Below, one piece after another: positions 12,101 to 19,800 of a stretch of DNA of 64,000 nt. The stretch covers positions 1,922,001 to 1,986,000 of the forward strand of contig NZ_PHUE01000001.1 in assembly GCF_002813295.1 (NCBI RefSeq), written 5' to 3'. How positions within the stretch are numbered: the first letter of the stretch is position 1; the number at the start of each line of letters is the position of its first letter. The notes under the pieces are model-generated. The model was not told the DNA's origin and ran no database searches. It was given only the letters and a program-made list of their open reading frames with translations. Made by a program: the position numbers and the translations under genes. The stretch comes from Flavobacterium sp. 5 (GTDB lineage: Bacteria; Bacteroidota; Bacteroidia; Flavobacteriales; Flavobacteriaceae).

Positions 12101-14139
12101 TAAGTAACGGTCAATGTAGGGTTAGCTGCTCCATAAGTCTTACTTTGTGCATCTGCTGTTACTGTTATAGAAGCTTTAGTTACCGTAAGTGTACCTGCGG
12201 CATAAGTAAATGAATAATTACTGGAAGCTAATGTTCCAACCGCAACACTTATCGGATAAGTCCCAACTGCACTAGAACCAGTTGCGGTTGTGGTTATACT
12301 TGGAGAGCCTGTAATACCACTGGTAGCCAAAGTTTCTCCATTTGTAAAGCCACTGTAAGTAACGGTCAATGTAGGGTTAGCTGCTCCATAAGTCTTACTC
12401 TTTGCATCTGCTGTTACTGTTATAGAAGCTTTAGTTACCGTAAGTGTACCTGCGGCATAAGTAAATGAATAATTACTGGAAGCTAATGTTCCAACTGCAA
12501 CACTTATCGGATAAGTTCCAACTGCACTAGAACCAGTTGCAGTTGTGGTTACACTTGGAGAGCCTGTAATGCCACTGGTAGCCAAAGTTTCTCCATTCAT
12601 AAAACCAGTATAAGTAACGGTCAATGCAGGGTTAGCTGCTCCATAAGTCTTACTCTTCGCATCTGCTGTTACTGTTAAAGCTGCCTTATTAATTATCAAT
12701 GTCACCGCAGTACGAGAAGCACTAATACATCCCGTAGTTGTATTTCTTGCTTGTGCATAAACCGTATAGGTTGTAGCATTTATAGCGACTGGAGTATACG
12801 TTAGTGTACCTGTTCCAGAGGTAAGAACGCCTCCTCCAGTTGCATTAGCATACCAGTCTATTGTTTCACCAGCATTTGCACTTGCTGATACTGTAGTTGC
12901 ATTAGCTACACCTGTATATGTTTTAGTAGCAGGAGTACTACCTGTAACTGTTGGTGTATTTACATTTACAACTACAGAAGCACTTGTTACAGAGCAACCA
13001 GTATTTGGAGCGAGTCCACCACTAGCACCAGTTCCGCTTACTACTCTTCTATAATATGTTGTAGCGGTTGGTGATGGACTATAATCTTCTGTAGTTACAC
13101 CTGTATTTGTCCAAGGAGCAGCATTATTTGGGGATGACTCCCATTGAAATTTTAAATATGGACTTGATGCCCCATTAAAAAGATATGAAGATCCATCTAA
13201 AGTAACTGCTGCACCACTACAAGATGCTGACGTTGCAGGTGTAACGGTATTCGTTGATTCATCAAATGGTGTAATAGTAAATCCTAGCTCATTTTGAGTC
13301 GCATTTTCATAATAATCTAATACAAAATCATCATCTCCATCTAAACTAACCAATACATTATTATAATCTGTTGGAGCCTGATCTTGCCATTTATCAAAAA
13401 TAGATGTTCCATTTAAAGAAAGTCTTACCCCATCGTCTCCTTTAACATTAACTAGATAGCAACCATTTTTAGTTGTATGCATTTTATAACGCACTGCAAA
13501 ACCTTCAGCATACATAGTAGCTCTTTGTGCACCACCAGAAAAAACTGGAAAACAACCTGTATTTCCTCCGAAGTTTTCGTTAATTGTTTCAGATGTAATA
13601 TTATAATAACCTACATAATTACCAGATGTAGGAGCCGTACCATTATAAATATGGCCAATCCAAGTATTATCACTAGCAGTTGTTGTCAAATCTGTCGCAT
13701 TTGAATTAACAAAAGAATTCAAAGTAACTGTTATCTTACCTCCACCACTATCAGTAGAACAGCCTCTCATTAATAGAACTTTAATTTGACCACTTATGGT
13801 TGAAGTCCACGTAATACTTGCTCCATTAGTGTTAGAATTAAAACCTGTAGCACCAAAATTAGTATTAGAAGTATCAAACAATGTTAAAGCTTCTGTATTA
13901 GAACCACCATTCCAAATATTGGGAACTGAAAAAGTATAATTATACCCTTTTATAACATTAACCAAAACATAATTACCAGCAGTCACATTACCTGCTGTTG
14001 TATAAGTCATAGAATTATCAATACAAAAATATGGTGCCGTATATGTTGCAGAAGCCCCTGAGGGATAAGCACACTGCCCAAACCCACTAGTTTGCAGCAA
14101 AACCAATAATAAAAACGTATAAAGTAATTTTAATCTCAT
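6121..14139 (-). CDS. Giant secreted PA14/MBG-repeat adhesin-like protein with T9SS C-terminal domain
   Basis: A 2672-aa protein. Signal peptide (MRLKLLYTFLLLVLLQTSGFGQ), then a unique N-terminus in which residues of about 150-290 resemble a PA14 carbohydrate-binding domain (GDDGVRLSLNGTSIFDKWQD...DYYENATQNELGF). Ig-like segments follow, then fourteen 85-aa MBG-type Ig-like repeats (SKTYGAANPTLTVTYSGF signature) at residues 488-1677, a degenerate fifteenth unit (ANAQSKCYG), a PKD-like domain, and the C-terminal region shared with the 65-5887 protein, ending in the T9SS sorting domain (KGSLLYDKDK...EEIIFHD). The repeats probably form a long stalk presenting the N-terminal domain. The binding partner cannot be told from sequence. 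The near-perfect repeats make the copy number vulnerable to assembly error. Confidence 0.87.
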   Translation of the reverse strand: MRLKLLYTFLLLVLLQTSGFGQCAYPSGASATYTAPYFCIDNSMTYTTAGNVTAGNYVLVNVIKGYNYTFSVPNIWNGGSNTEALTLFDTSNTNFGATGFNSNTNGASITWTSTISGQIKVLLMRGCSTDSGGGKITVTLNSFVNSNATDLTTTASDNTWIGHIYNGTAPTSGNYVGYYNITSETINENFGGNTGCFPVFSGGAQRATMYAEGFAVRYKMHTTKNGCYLVNVKGDDGVRLSLNGTSIFDKWQDQAPTDYNNVLVSLDGDDDFVLDYYENATQNELGFTITPFDESTNTVTPATSASCSGAAVTLDGSSYLFNGASSPYLKFQWESSPNNAAPWTNTGVTTEDYSPSPTATTYYRRVVSGTGASGGLAPNTGCSVTSASVVVNVNTPTVTGSTPATKTYTGVANATTVSASANAGETIDWYANATGGGVLTSGTGTLTYTPVAINATTYTVYAQARNTTTGCISASRTAVTLIINKAALTVTADAKSKTYGAANPALTVTYTGFMNGETLATSGITGSPSVTTTATGSSAVGTYPISVAVGTLASSNYSFTYAAGTLTVTKASITVTADAKSKTYGAANPTLTVTYSGFTNGETLATSGITGSPSITTTATGSSAVGTYPISVAVGTLASSNYSFTYAAGTLTVTKASITVTADAQSKTYGAANPTLTVTYSGFTNGETLATSGITGSPSVTTTATGSSAVGTYPISVAVGTLASSNYSFTYAAGTLTVTKASITVTADAKSKTYGAANPTLTVTYSGFTNGETLATSGITGSPSITTTATGSSAVGTYPISVAVGTLASSNYSFTYAAGTLTVTKASITVTADAKSKTYGAANPTLTVTYSGFTNGETLATSGITGSPSITTTATGSSAVGTYPISVAVGTLASSNYSFTYAAGTLTVTKASITVTADAQSKTYGAANPTLTVTYSGFTNGETLATSGITGSPSVTTTATGSSAVGTYPISVAVGTLASSNYSFTYAAGTLTVTKASITVTADAQSKTYGAANPTLTVTYSGFTNGETLATSGITGSPSVTTTATGSSAVGTYPISVAVGTLASSNYSFTYAAGTLTVTKASITVTADAQSKTYGAANPALTVTYTGFMNGETLATSGITGSPSVTTTATGSSAVGTYPISVAVGTLASSNYSFTYAAGTLTVTKASITVTADAKSKTYGAANPTLTVTYSGFTNGETLATSGITGSPSITTTATGSSAVGTYPISVAVGTLASSNYSFTYAAGTLTVTKASITVTADAQSKTYGAANPTLTVTYSGFTNGETLATSGITGSPSVTTTATGSSAVGTYPISVAVGTLASSNYSFTYAAGTLTVTKASITVTADAKSKTYGAANPTLTVTYSGFTNGETLATSGITGSPSITTTATGSSAVGTYPISVAVGTLASSNYSFTYAAGTLTVTKASITVTADAKSKTYGAANPTLTVTYSGFTNGETLATSGITGSPSITTTATGSSAVGTYPISVAVGTLASSNYSFTYAAGTLTVTKASITVTADAQSKTYGAANPTLTVTYSGFTNGETLATSGITGSPSVTTTATGSSAVGTYPISVAVGTLASSNYSFTYAAGTLTVTKASITVTADAQSKTYGAANPTLTVTYSGFTNGETLATSGITGSPSVTTTATGSSTVGTYPISVAVGTLASSNYSFTYAAGTVTITAATLTITANAQSKCYGTALTLGTTAFTASALQNGETITNVTLSSTGGYDASLIASASLYLGDIVPSNPTGVGFSASNYAITMVSGNLTINALPTPVITGTSPVCSGDTGSVYSVTGAVGHTYSWTVVGGSITAGSTTNSITVTWGASGTGTVDVTETITATTCLASATQKSVTINPTATLTGATQSPVCEGSSATINLTGLVVNSTSTVNYTITGDAPQSVTVVSDGSGSGTFTTRALTVSADNGKNLQITGITITSSTPNCPAIFTQNVTLSVKPDSGGIRLNGSSPFAFDAHTTYCPNTTAVFSIDDTGAGDYQWTIPTGSGWTLVSGQGSISITVTTGTVTGTISVVADNLGCPSYLRVTPTTIVTDPTQGAKTDVTCSAKGSVVLNNLPSGNWTLERTLGGVTTTTSGTGSSTLVTGLIAGTYTFKVRNDLGCISSPGLSVTILDVPTATWTGSAWVGGIGPDSTRKIIFAGPYVFGVTSSMDGCSCQVNASVDVLVKADAVLKLQNGLEIQGVEGVDAGTLTFENTASLVQVNDDAVNTGKINYIRTTSPVVNFDYVYWSSPVADQVLNKFSPASDRYYSYATGAWVPQSGSNMMNPAGKGFIIRIPKLYTTTPQTFEFKGVPNNGIVGIDVETVKSNLIGNPYASALDADEFMDDVRNKDFINSALYFWTHNTKRTLTGSKYVYTSDDYAVYNMTGGTGAAPSTDDDGNGTPDGVIPSGEIAAGQAFFVASNVEGKFYFDNSMRLSSSGSNGQFFRPSNTKKAAAKTKNRIWLNLTNDGGAFKQLLVGYIAGASNEVDRFYDGLSLNGNTYIDFYSVLDSKNYAIQGRGLPFDTADTVPLGYKTTIAGTFQISIDNVDGAMTNQAVYLEDKATNTLYDLKSKAYSFTTEIGTFNDRFVLRYTDSKLGTGDFETKGKGVVVSFKNSQIKINSFDQTISAVKIYDLKGSLLYDKDKVDKNEFIVDHLGSSEQFLIVMTQLANGKWVSEEIIFHD
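9109..12678 (-). repeat. Fourteen 255-bp MBG repeats arranged as two tandem 1785-bp blocks
   Basis: Units are 255 bp (85 aa): cacttatcgg recurs at 9186, 9441 and 9696. A higher-order pattern is visible: units 1-7 (10894-12678) and units 8-14 (9109-10893) carry the same order of variants. The ttcataaaac variant occurs at 12596 and 10811, exactly 1785 = 7 x 255 bp apart. The synonymous gttaccgtaag and ccaaccgcaac variants also recur at the same offset. Confidence 0.95.
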
Positions 14140-14876
14140 ATAATTTGGGGTATAAATTTAAACAATGGACGTTATTTTTTAGACAAAAAAATTAATAACT
14201 CGAAATCCATTTGGATTCGAATAAGAATACGTCTAAGATTTTAGAAAAAAAATAGATTAATGAAAACACAACTGATTAACTGAATCCTTTTTTGTGTTAT
14301 ACTGTTTGATTAAGTGACCAAACACATCCATTATTATCCATTTTGAGAAAATGAAATAATATTTTTTTAGCTTATTCATCTGGGCAGATAAAAAAGCAAT
14401 AGTAGGTAAAGCTTTATTCATACAATTTAGGTATTTGGGGGCTATGCTATTCTTTTTTTTTACAAAACTAGTGATTTGAGCTACAAATATTTTTTAAATA
14501 CATACAACTCATTTAAGCACTCAATTTTATCTATTCAAAATAAACAAATGTAATATGCTGTAAAATTAAACATTAAAAAAATAGTAGCACATATAATTTT
14601 TAAAAACGTGTGTCAATTTTGGCAAAAAAAATAAAATTTACAATATCCAAAGCTTTGTTTCTAATACAATTTCTATTTTATTTTAAATATCTAGAAACAT
14701 AGTATCATACATTTTGAAAGATACTTCAATTTATTTAGAAAAATAATAACTGTTTAGACACTAATGATTAGGCGATCCATCACTTTCATTTTATGCTATC
14801 AAACATCTACTTTTCATATTAAACTTAAACATCTTTAATATATAATTGTAAATAAATTAAAGAAATATAAAGGCAT
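14140..14876. other. Long AT-rich intergenic stretch upstream of the MBG adhesin
   Basis: This stretch is very AT-rich and has no convincing gene apart from a 54-codon reading frame at 14257-14421. It should hold the promoter and leader of the adhesin gene that starts at 14139. The sequence CCCCAAAT lies just upstream of that ATG on the minus strand; CCCCCAAAT occurs before the ATG at 5887 and before the small frame's ATG at 14421. No confident -7/-33 pair was found. Confidence 0.5.
14257..14421 (-). CDS. Possible small protein or gene remnant (54 aa)
   Basis: An ATG-initiated frame of 54 codons begins MNKALPTIAFLSAQ and continues with a hydrophobic, lysine-bounded stretch (KKYYFIFSKWII). 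It lies upstream of, and in the same direction as, the MBG adhesin. The only positive evidence is the CCCCCAAAT motif about 10-20 bp before its ATG, also seen before the 1940-aa adhesin. It could be a leader peptide, the remnant of a fifth adhesin start, or chance. No family is recognised. Confidence 0.2.
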   Translation of the reverse strand: MNKALPTIAFLSAQMNKLKKYYFIFSKWIIMDVFGHLIKQYNTKKDSVNQLCFH

Positions 14877-14910
14877 AAAAAAACCTCATCTTGAATGAAC
14901 AAAATGAGGT
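14877..14910 (-). terminator. Intrinsic terminator of the 459-aa adhesin-array gene
   Basis: The stem acctcatcttg / caaaatgaggt (10 of 11 pairs, 6-nt loop) is followed on the minus strand by a T run, 23 bp past the stop codon at 14933. Confidence 0.8.
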
Positions 14911-14932
14911 AATTACTATTTTTTTTAAGTCC

Positions 14933-16312
14933 CTACAAAACAACCTTACTAGCTGCCCATTTACCATTTTTAAGTTGGGTTTTTATTATTAAAACTTGAT
15001 TTACCACTCCTAAGTTTGGAATCACTAATTGGACTGCATTTAAATTTTTTCTTCCAAATAACTGTTTTTCTCCAAGACTATAAACCAATACTTCACTTAT
15101 AGCCCCTTCATTAGAGTTAATGGTTATTTCATTATTAGAAACAGCAACAATCACAGATTTCCCTTTGCTATTTCCACGGGATGAAACATTAGTTCCACTA
15201 TCAATTGCAATAGGATCGGTTACTACGGGTTCGGTTATTATCGGTGTTGGTTCTTCTGGAACAGTTACAATTGGATCGGTAACTACGGGTTCGGTTACAA
15301 TTGGTGTTGGCTCTTCTGGAATTGTAACAATTGGATCAGCAACTACAGGTTCGGTGACAATTGGTGTTGGCTCTTCTGGAACTATCACAATTGGGTCGGT
15401 AACCACAGGTTCGGTTACTATTGGTGTCGGCTCTTCTGGAACTATCACAATTGGATCGGTAACTACGGGTTCGGTTACTATTGGTGCTGGCTCTTCTGGA
15501 ACTGTCACAATTGGATCAGTAACTACGGGTTCGGTTACAATTGGTGTTGGCTCTTCTGGAACTGTCACAATTGGATCAGTAACTACTGGATCCGCTGGAT
15601 CAGGAGCTGGTTCTTCCGGTATAATTACGATTGGATCGGTTACAACTGGAATAGGCACTTCTGGAACAATAACAATGGGATCTGTTACTTCGGATACTAC
15701 TGGCTCTTCAATCACTGGCGGTGTTATTACAGTATGATCAATATACAATAACACAAAACGATCATTAAATCTTCCTGTCGCTGTTGTAAAACTATAAGCT
15801 CCATTTTTTAGATTATGAAAGACCCCAGTAGTTTTGTCTTCAAGAAATATATCTTGATTAATAAGTAAACCATCAACATGATCTATGCTAATCACAAAAA
15901 CACCATCTACTATCGTTCTATAACCCAAAGGAACTTCATCAGTAGTCAAAAACGGAACCGCTCTCCCTTGAATAGTTAGATTTTTTCCTCCATTGATGCT
16001 GTAAAAATCAACATATGGATTTGTATCTGCACTGACTGCATCATACAAATTATCCCATCCATCGGTAGCACCCGCAATATAACCAACCAACGATTGTTTA
16101 AAAGCTCCTCCGGCGTTCGAAAAATTCAACCACACTCTATTTTTTTCTTTTAGGAGAGATTTCGAAGTGTTATAATTATTAAAAGTAATCTCTTTACTTT
16201 CAAAATTTCCAACAGTAGTATTGCTTACCAAGGCATTAGTATTTATCTCTTTTGCAATCAAAATTTGCGAAATCAAAAAAAGCCCATTCAATAAAAGTAA
16301 AGTTTTTTTCAT
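14933..16312 (-). CDS. Secreted protein with adhesin C-terminal module and Pro/Glu/Thr repeat region
   Basis: A 459-aa protein with a signal peptide (MKKTLLLLNGLFLISQILIAK). Residues of about 55-195 match the module found near the C-termini of the three giant neighbours (NRVWLNFSNAGGAFKQSLVGY ... DRFVLLY). A repeat tail follows at about 200-380, built from 20-aa units of the form TDPIVTVPEEPTPIVTEPVV. The last ~75 residues (VSNNEITINSNEGAISEVLVYSLG ... LKNGKWAASKVVL) are a diverged form of the neighbours' sorting domain. It looks like a reduced family member lacking the Ig-like stalk. The repeat may be an extended spacer on the cell surface. The divergent C-terminus makes T9SS export likely but less certain. 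Confidence 0.75.
   Translation of the reverse strand: MKKTLLLLNGLFLISQILIAKEINTNALVSNTTVGNFESKEITFNNYNTSKSLLKEKNRVWLNFSNAGGAFKQSLVGYIAGATDGWDNLYDAVSADTNPYVDFYSINGGKNLTIQGRAVPFLTTDEVPLGYRTIVDGVFVISIDHVDGLLINQDIFLEDKTTGVFHNLKNGAYSFTTATGRFNDRFVLLYIDHTVITPPVIEEPVVSEVTDPIVIVPEVPIPVVTDPIVIIPEEPAPDPADPVVTDPIVTVPEEPTPIVTEPVVTDPIVTVPEEPAPIVTEPVVTDPIVIVPEEPTPIVTEPVVTDPIVIVPEEPTPIVTEPVVADPIVTIPEEPTPIVTEPVVTDPIVTVPEEPTPIITEPVVTDPIAIDSGTNVSSRGNSKGKSVIVAVSNNEITINSNEGAISEVLVYSLGEKQLFGRKNLNAVQLVIPNLGVVNQVLIIKTQLKNGKWAASKVVL
15201..15620 (-). repeat. About seven tandem 60-bp repeats coding a PEEPTPIVTEPV unit
   Basis: A 60-bp period is plain between about 15201 and 15620; each copy contains ttggtgttggctcttctgga or a close variant. 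It codes a 20-aa acidic, proline-rich unit. The units nearest the N-terminus (higher coordinates) are degenerate. Confidence 0.9.
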
Positions 16313-16814
16313 GAGAATAACGTATTAAATATTAGATTAATATTCAATTGATTTATCTGAATCAATTGAGGTTTATATATGTATTTGACCAAACATCAAC
16401 AAGTATTAGATTCTAAATAGCAACTTGAATATCTTGAATTATACTGTTAGCGATTTTATTTACTCGTAGCTATATTTGAACATGACTAACAGATTAATAG
16501 GTAATGTAAAAATTGTTAAAAACAATAATTTTTACAGCTACTCAAATTTAATAAATGAAATCAAATAAATAGAAAAAAAGCATATTTTATCGATTAAATA
16601 CATCTTTTATTTTATTTTATAATAATAAGACTACGTAAATGTAACGATTGAACATTTATATGCAATCAATTAAGCATCAAATGGTTTAATAAAATAGCGA
16701 TTAGATTTAGATTAACAAGTAGTGAATAGCTTACTGTAGTAATTCTTACCGTTCTTCAGAACTAAACAAGAAATATTAAATATCTTATACCATTTATAAC
16801 AATCCGTTATTGAA
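16313..16814. other. AT-rich intergenic stretch without a recognisable gene
   Basis: No gene is supported on either strand. Visible structures are an inverted repeat at 16344-16369 close to the start codon at 16312, and an imperfect hairpin at 16505-16536 (TGTAAAAATTGTT / AACAATAATTTTTACA, one bulge). The stretch presumably holds the promoter of the 459-aa gene. Confidence 0.5.
16344..16369. promoter_or_regulatory. Inverted repeat upstream of the 459-aa adhesin-array gene (possible operator)
   Basis: TCAATTGAT and ATCAATTGA form a perfect 9-bp inverted repeat with an 8-bp spacer, about 32 bp upstream of the start codon. Its position suits a dimeric regulator, but no regulator is identified and AT-rich DNA produces such repeats by chance. 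Confidence 0.3.
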
Positions 16815-16815
16815 A

Positions 16816-16852
16816 CAAAAAAATCCCATTCTGAACAAACAGAATGGGATTC
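16816..16852 (-). terminator. Intrinsic terminator of the 1178-aa adhesin gene
   Basis: A 12-bp stem (aatcccattctg / cagaatgggatt) with loop AACAAA and a minus-strand T tract, 25 bp past the stop codon. It is the third copy of the hairpin family also seen at 6-39 and 6062-6095. Confidence 0.88.
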
Positions 16853-16877
16853 TAAAAAGTATTGTTTTTATTATTTG

Positions 16878-19800
16878 TTAATCTTGAAAAATAATTTCTT
16901 CACTTACCCATTTATTATTTTCTAATTGAGTCATAACAATCAAAAACTGATCGCTAGAAGCTAAATGATCTACAATAAATTCATTCAGATCTACTTTATT
17001 TTTCTCATAAAGCAAACTACCTTTCAAATCATATACTTTTACTGCAGATATAGCTTGGTCGAAAGAGTTTATTTTTATTTGATGATTTTTTACTGATATA
17101 ACAACTCCTTTTTCTTTGACAACATCATCAGTAACACCTAATTTAGAAGTGCTATTCGCATAACGCAATACAAAACGATTATTAAATGTTCCTATTTCTG
17201 TCGTAAAAATATACGCCCCGCTTTTTAAATTATAAATACTATTAGTTACTTTATCTTCTAAATAAACCGCTTGATTAGTTAGACTACCATCTACTTTATT
17301 AATACTAATTTTAAAAGTTCCTGCAACAGTTGTATTATAACCCAATGGTACTACATCAGCTTCATTAAATGGTAATTTACGCCCCTGAATGGTATAATTT
17401 TTAGAATCGTTTACACTGTAAAAATCTACGAAAGTATTCCCATTAAGACTAAATCCATCATATAATTTATCAAATTCATTGGTTGCGCCTGTAATATAGC
17501 CCACTAATAATTGCTTGAATGCACCACCATCATTAGTTAAATCCAACCAAATTCTATTCTTTTCTATACCTGCTCCTTTTTTAGTTTTTGAAGGTTTAAA
17601 AAATTGACTATTTGCAGCTGAATCTGAAATCCTCATCAAATTATTAAAATAAAATTTACCTACCACTGAACTTGCTACAAAAAAAGCTTGACCAGCAGCT
17701 ATTTGCCCCGAAGGAGTTACACCCAAACCACTCGTACTTGGTGCAGGTCCTGCACCACCTGTTAAATTATAAACAGCATAATCATTTGATGTATACACGT
17801 ATTGAGAACCAACTAATGTTCTTTGAGTATTGTGAGTCCAAAAATACAAAGCACTATTAATTATGTCTTTATTATTATTATTAGTCATAAACAAATCAGC
17901 ATCTAATGCAGAGGCGTATGGATTACCTATCAAATTACTTTTTACGGTTACAACATCAACCCAAACTTCTCCATTATTAGGTACACCTTTAAATGTAAAT
18001 GTTTGTGAAGTATTTGTGTACAATTTAGGAACTCGAATAATAAATCCTTTTCCCATTGGATTCATTTTATTGGTACCTGCCTCTGGTACCCAAGCACCAT
18101 TTGCATAACTATAATATCTATCGCTTGCTGGTGAAAACACATTCAATACTTGATCCTTAACAGGGGAACACCAGTACACATAATCAAAATTCTGCACTGG
18201 AGAAGTGTTTCGTACGTAATTAATTTTACCCGTATTTACAGCATTATCATTAATCTGAACCAAACTCGCATTATTCTCGAATGTCAAAGTACTTGTCGGA
18301 TCTACATCCAATCCATTTACAAGATTTAAAATTGCATCAGTATTCGCACCATTAGGTACACCAACTTTAACAGCTATATTTGCGCCAATTTGGCAAGAAC
18401 AAGCAGTCAATTTTGAAGTTATTGGAACAAGTGTACCACCACTCATAAAAACAGCTTTCTTTGTGTTGTCTGGTAAACCATTGTCCCATGTTGTGCCATT
18501 CATTGTTTTAGTAATAGGCAGCGAGACAGTTGTAATAATTGAATTGGGACCAACTCCACAAACATTTTCGGCACGCAATCGAAGATAAAAAGCAGTTGCA
18601 GTTGGCAAGCCTGTTACAGTTGTTGACACAATATTACCCAAGTCTAAATCCCCATAAGGAGACACAATATTAGTAAATCCTGTATCTGTAGCAACATCTA
18701 ATCTATATTTCGTGGTATTAGCCGAGGCCGTCCAATTGACAACAAAAGAAGTTGCTGCACAACTTAGATTTAATGTAGAAGGTACTACTGGCGCATTAGG
18801 AGCTGAATTCAAAATTACACTTACATCCAATCTTGAAGTGCTTTCGCATCCACTTGCTGTTTGACTTGCATAATAATGATTACCATTTATCAAAGCTGTG
18901 GAGATAGTTAATGAAGTTCCTCCACTCGGCGCTAAGTACCAAAGAATCCCAGAACCTGTAGCACTTAAATTTGCAACTGTGGGCGAAGCTCCAGAACAAA
19001 ATGATTGAGATGCCAATCCTGTCGGTGCTGTCGGCGGAGCGGTAACAGTTACCACTGTTGCTAATGATGATGCACTTTGACAACCACTTGCATTTGTAAC
19101 TTTCACAGTATAACTTCCAGCTGTACTAGGCGCTATACTTAATGAAGTTGCTCCTGTTGACCATAAATAACTATTTCCAACACTTGATGTTAATGTCACA
19201 CTACCACCAGTACAAAATGTTGTCGACCCTCCAGCTGAAATAATTGGAACAGCGGGTGTGACTGGTTGAGCATTAATTACCGCAGAAGTTGCTGATGAAA
19301 TGCAACCAGAACTATTTTTAACTGTAACACTATACGTTCCCGAAGATAGCGAATTAAAGACTCCTAAAGTATTGGTATAATCTAATCCATCAATACTGTA
19401 CTTCAAGACACCATCTGGAGCTGGAGTTAAAATAGATATTGATCCGGTTGCAACTGTACATGTAGGTTGCACCTTAGAAACTGTTGGAGCCGAAGGTAAT
19501 GCACTTACAATAACAGTAACAATCTTGGCATTTGAAAATAATGTTGTATTAAAATAAGTAGTACAAGTTAATGTAACAGAATAACTCCCTATTTGACTTG
19601 CTGTAAAGCTATAATTTTGCAAACTACTTGTTTGAGTGCTTGCATCTGGTGCTACAATTGACCAAGAGTAATTTACACCAGAAGTTGCCCCCCCTGAGGT
19701 AGTTGTTCCTGAGACACCCGAAAAAGAACCTAGTAAATTAACCGTATTGTTTATACAAACTGGAGAATTTGATGTTACAATTGGATTTAAAGTCCCACCA

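Noticed and set aside
9109..12678. Regular repeats as a possible CRISPR array
   Set aside because: The 255-bp units code in frame for Ig-like domains with no unique spacers and no cas genes nearby.
15120..15737. Long plus-strand open frame of about 205 codons, antisense to the repeat region of the 459-aa protein
   Set aside because: It is a by-product of the 60-bp repeat: a repeat length divisible by three keeps an antisense frame open. It has no signal peptide, family match or promoter.
17863..18108. Plus-strand frame antisense to the 1178-aa adhesin
   Set aside because: It lies wholly inside a conserved C-terminal module of the minus-strand gene and has no recognisable family.
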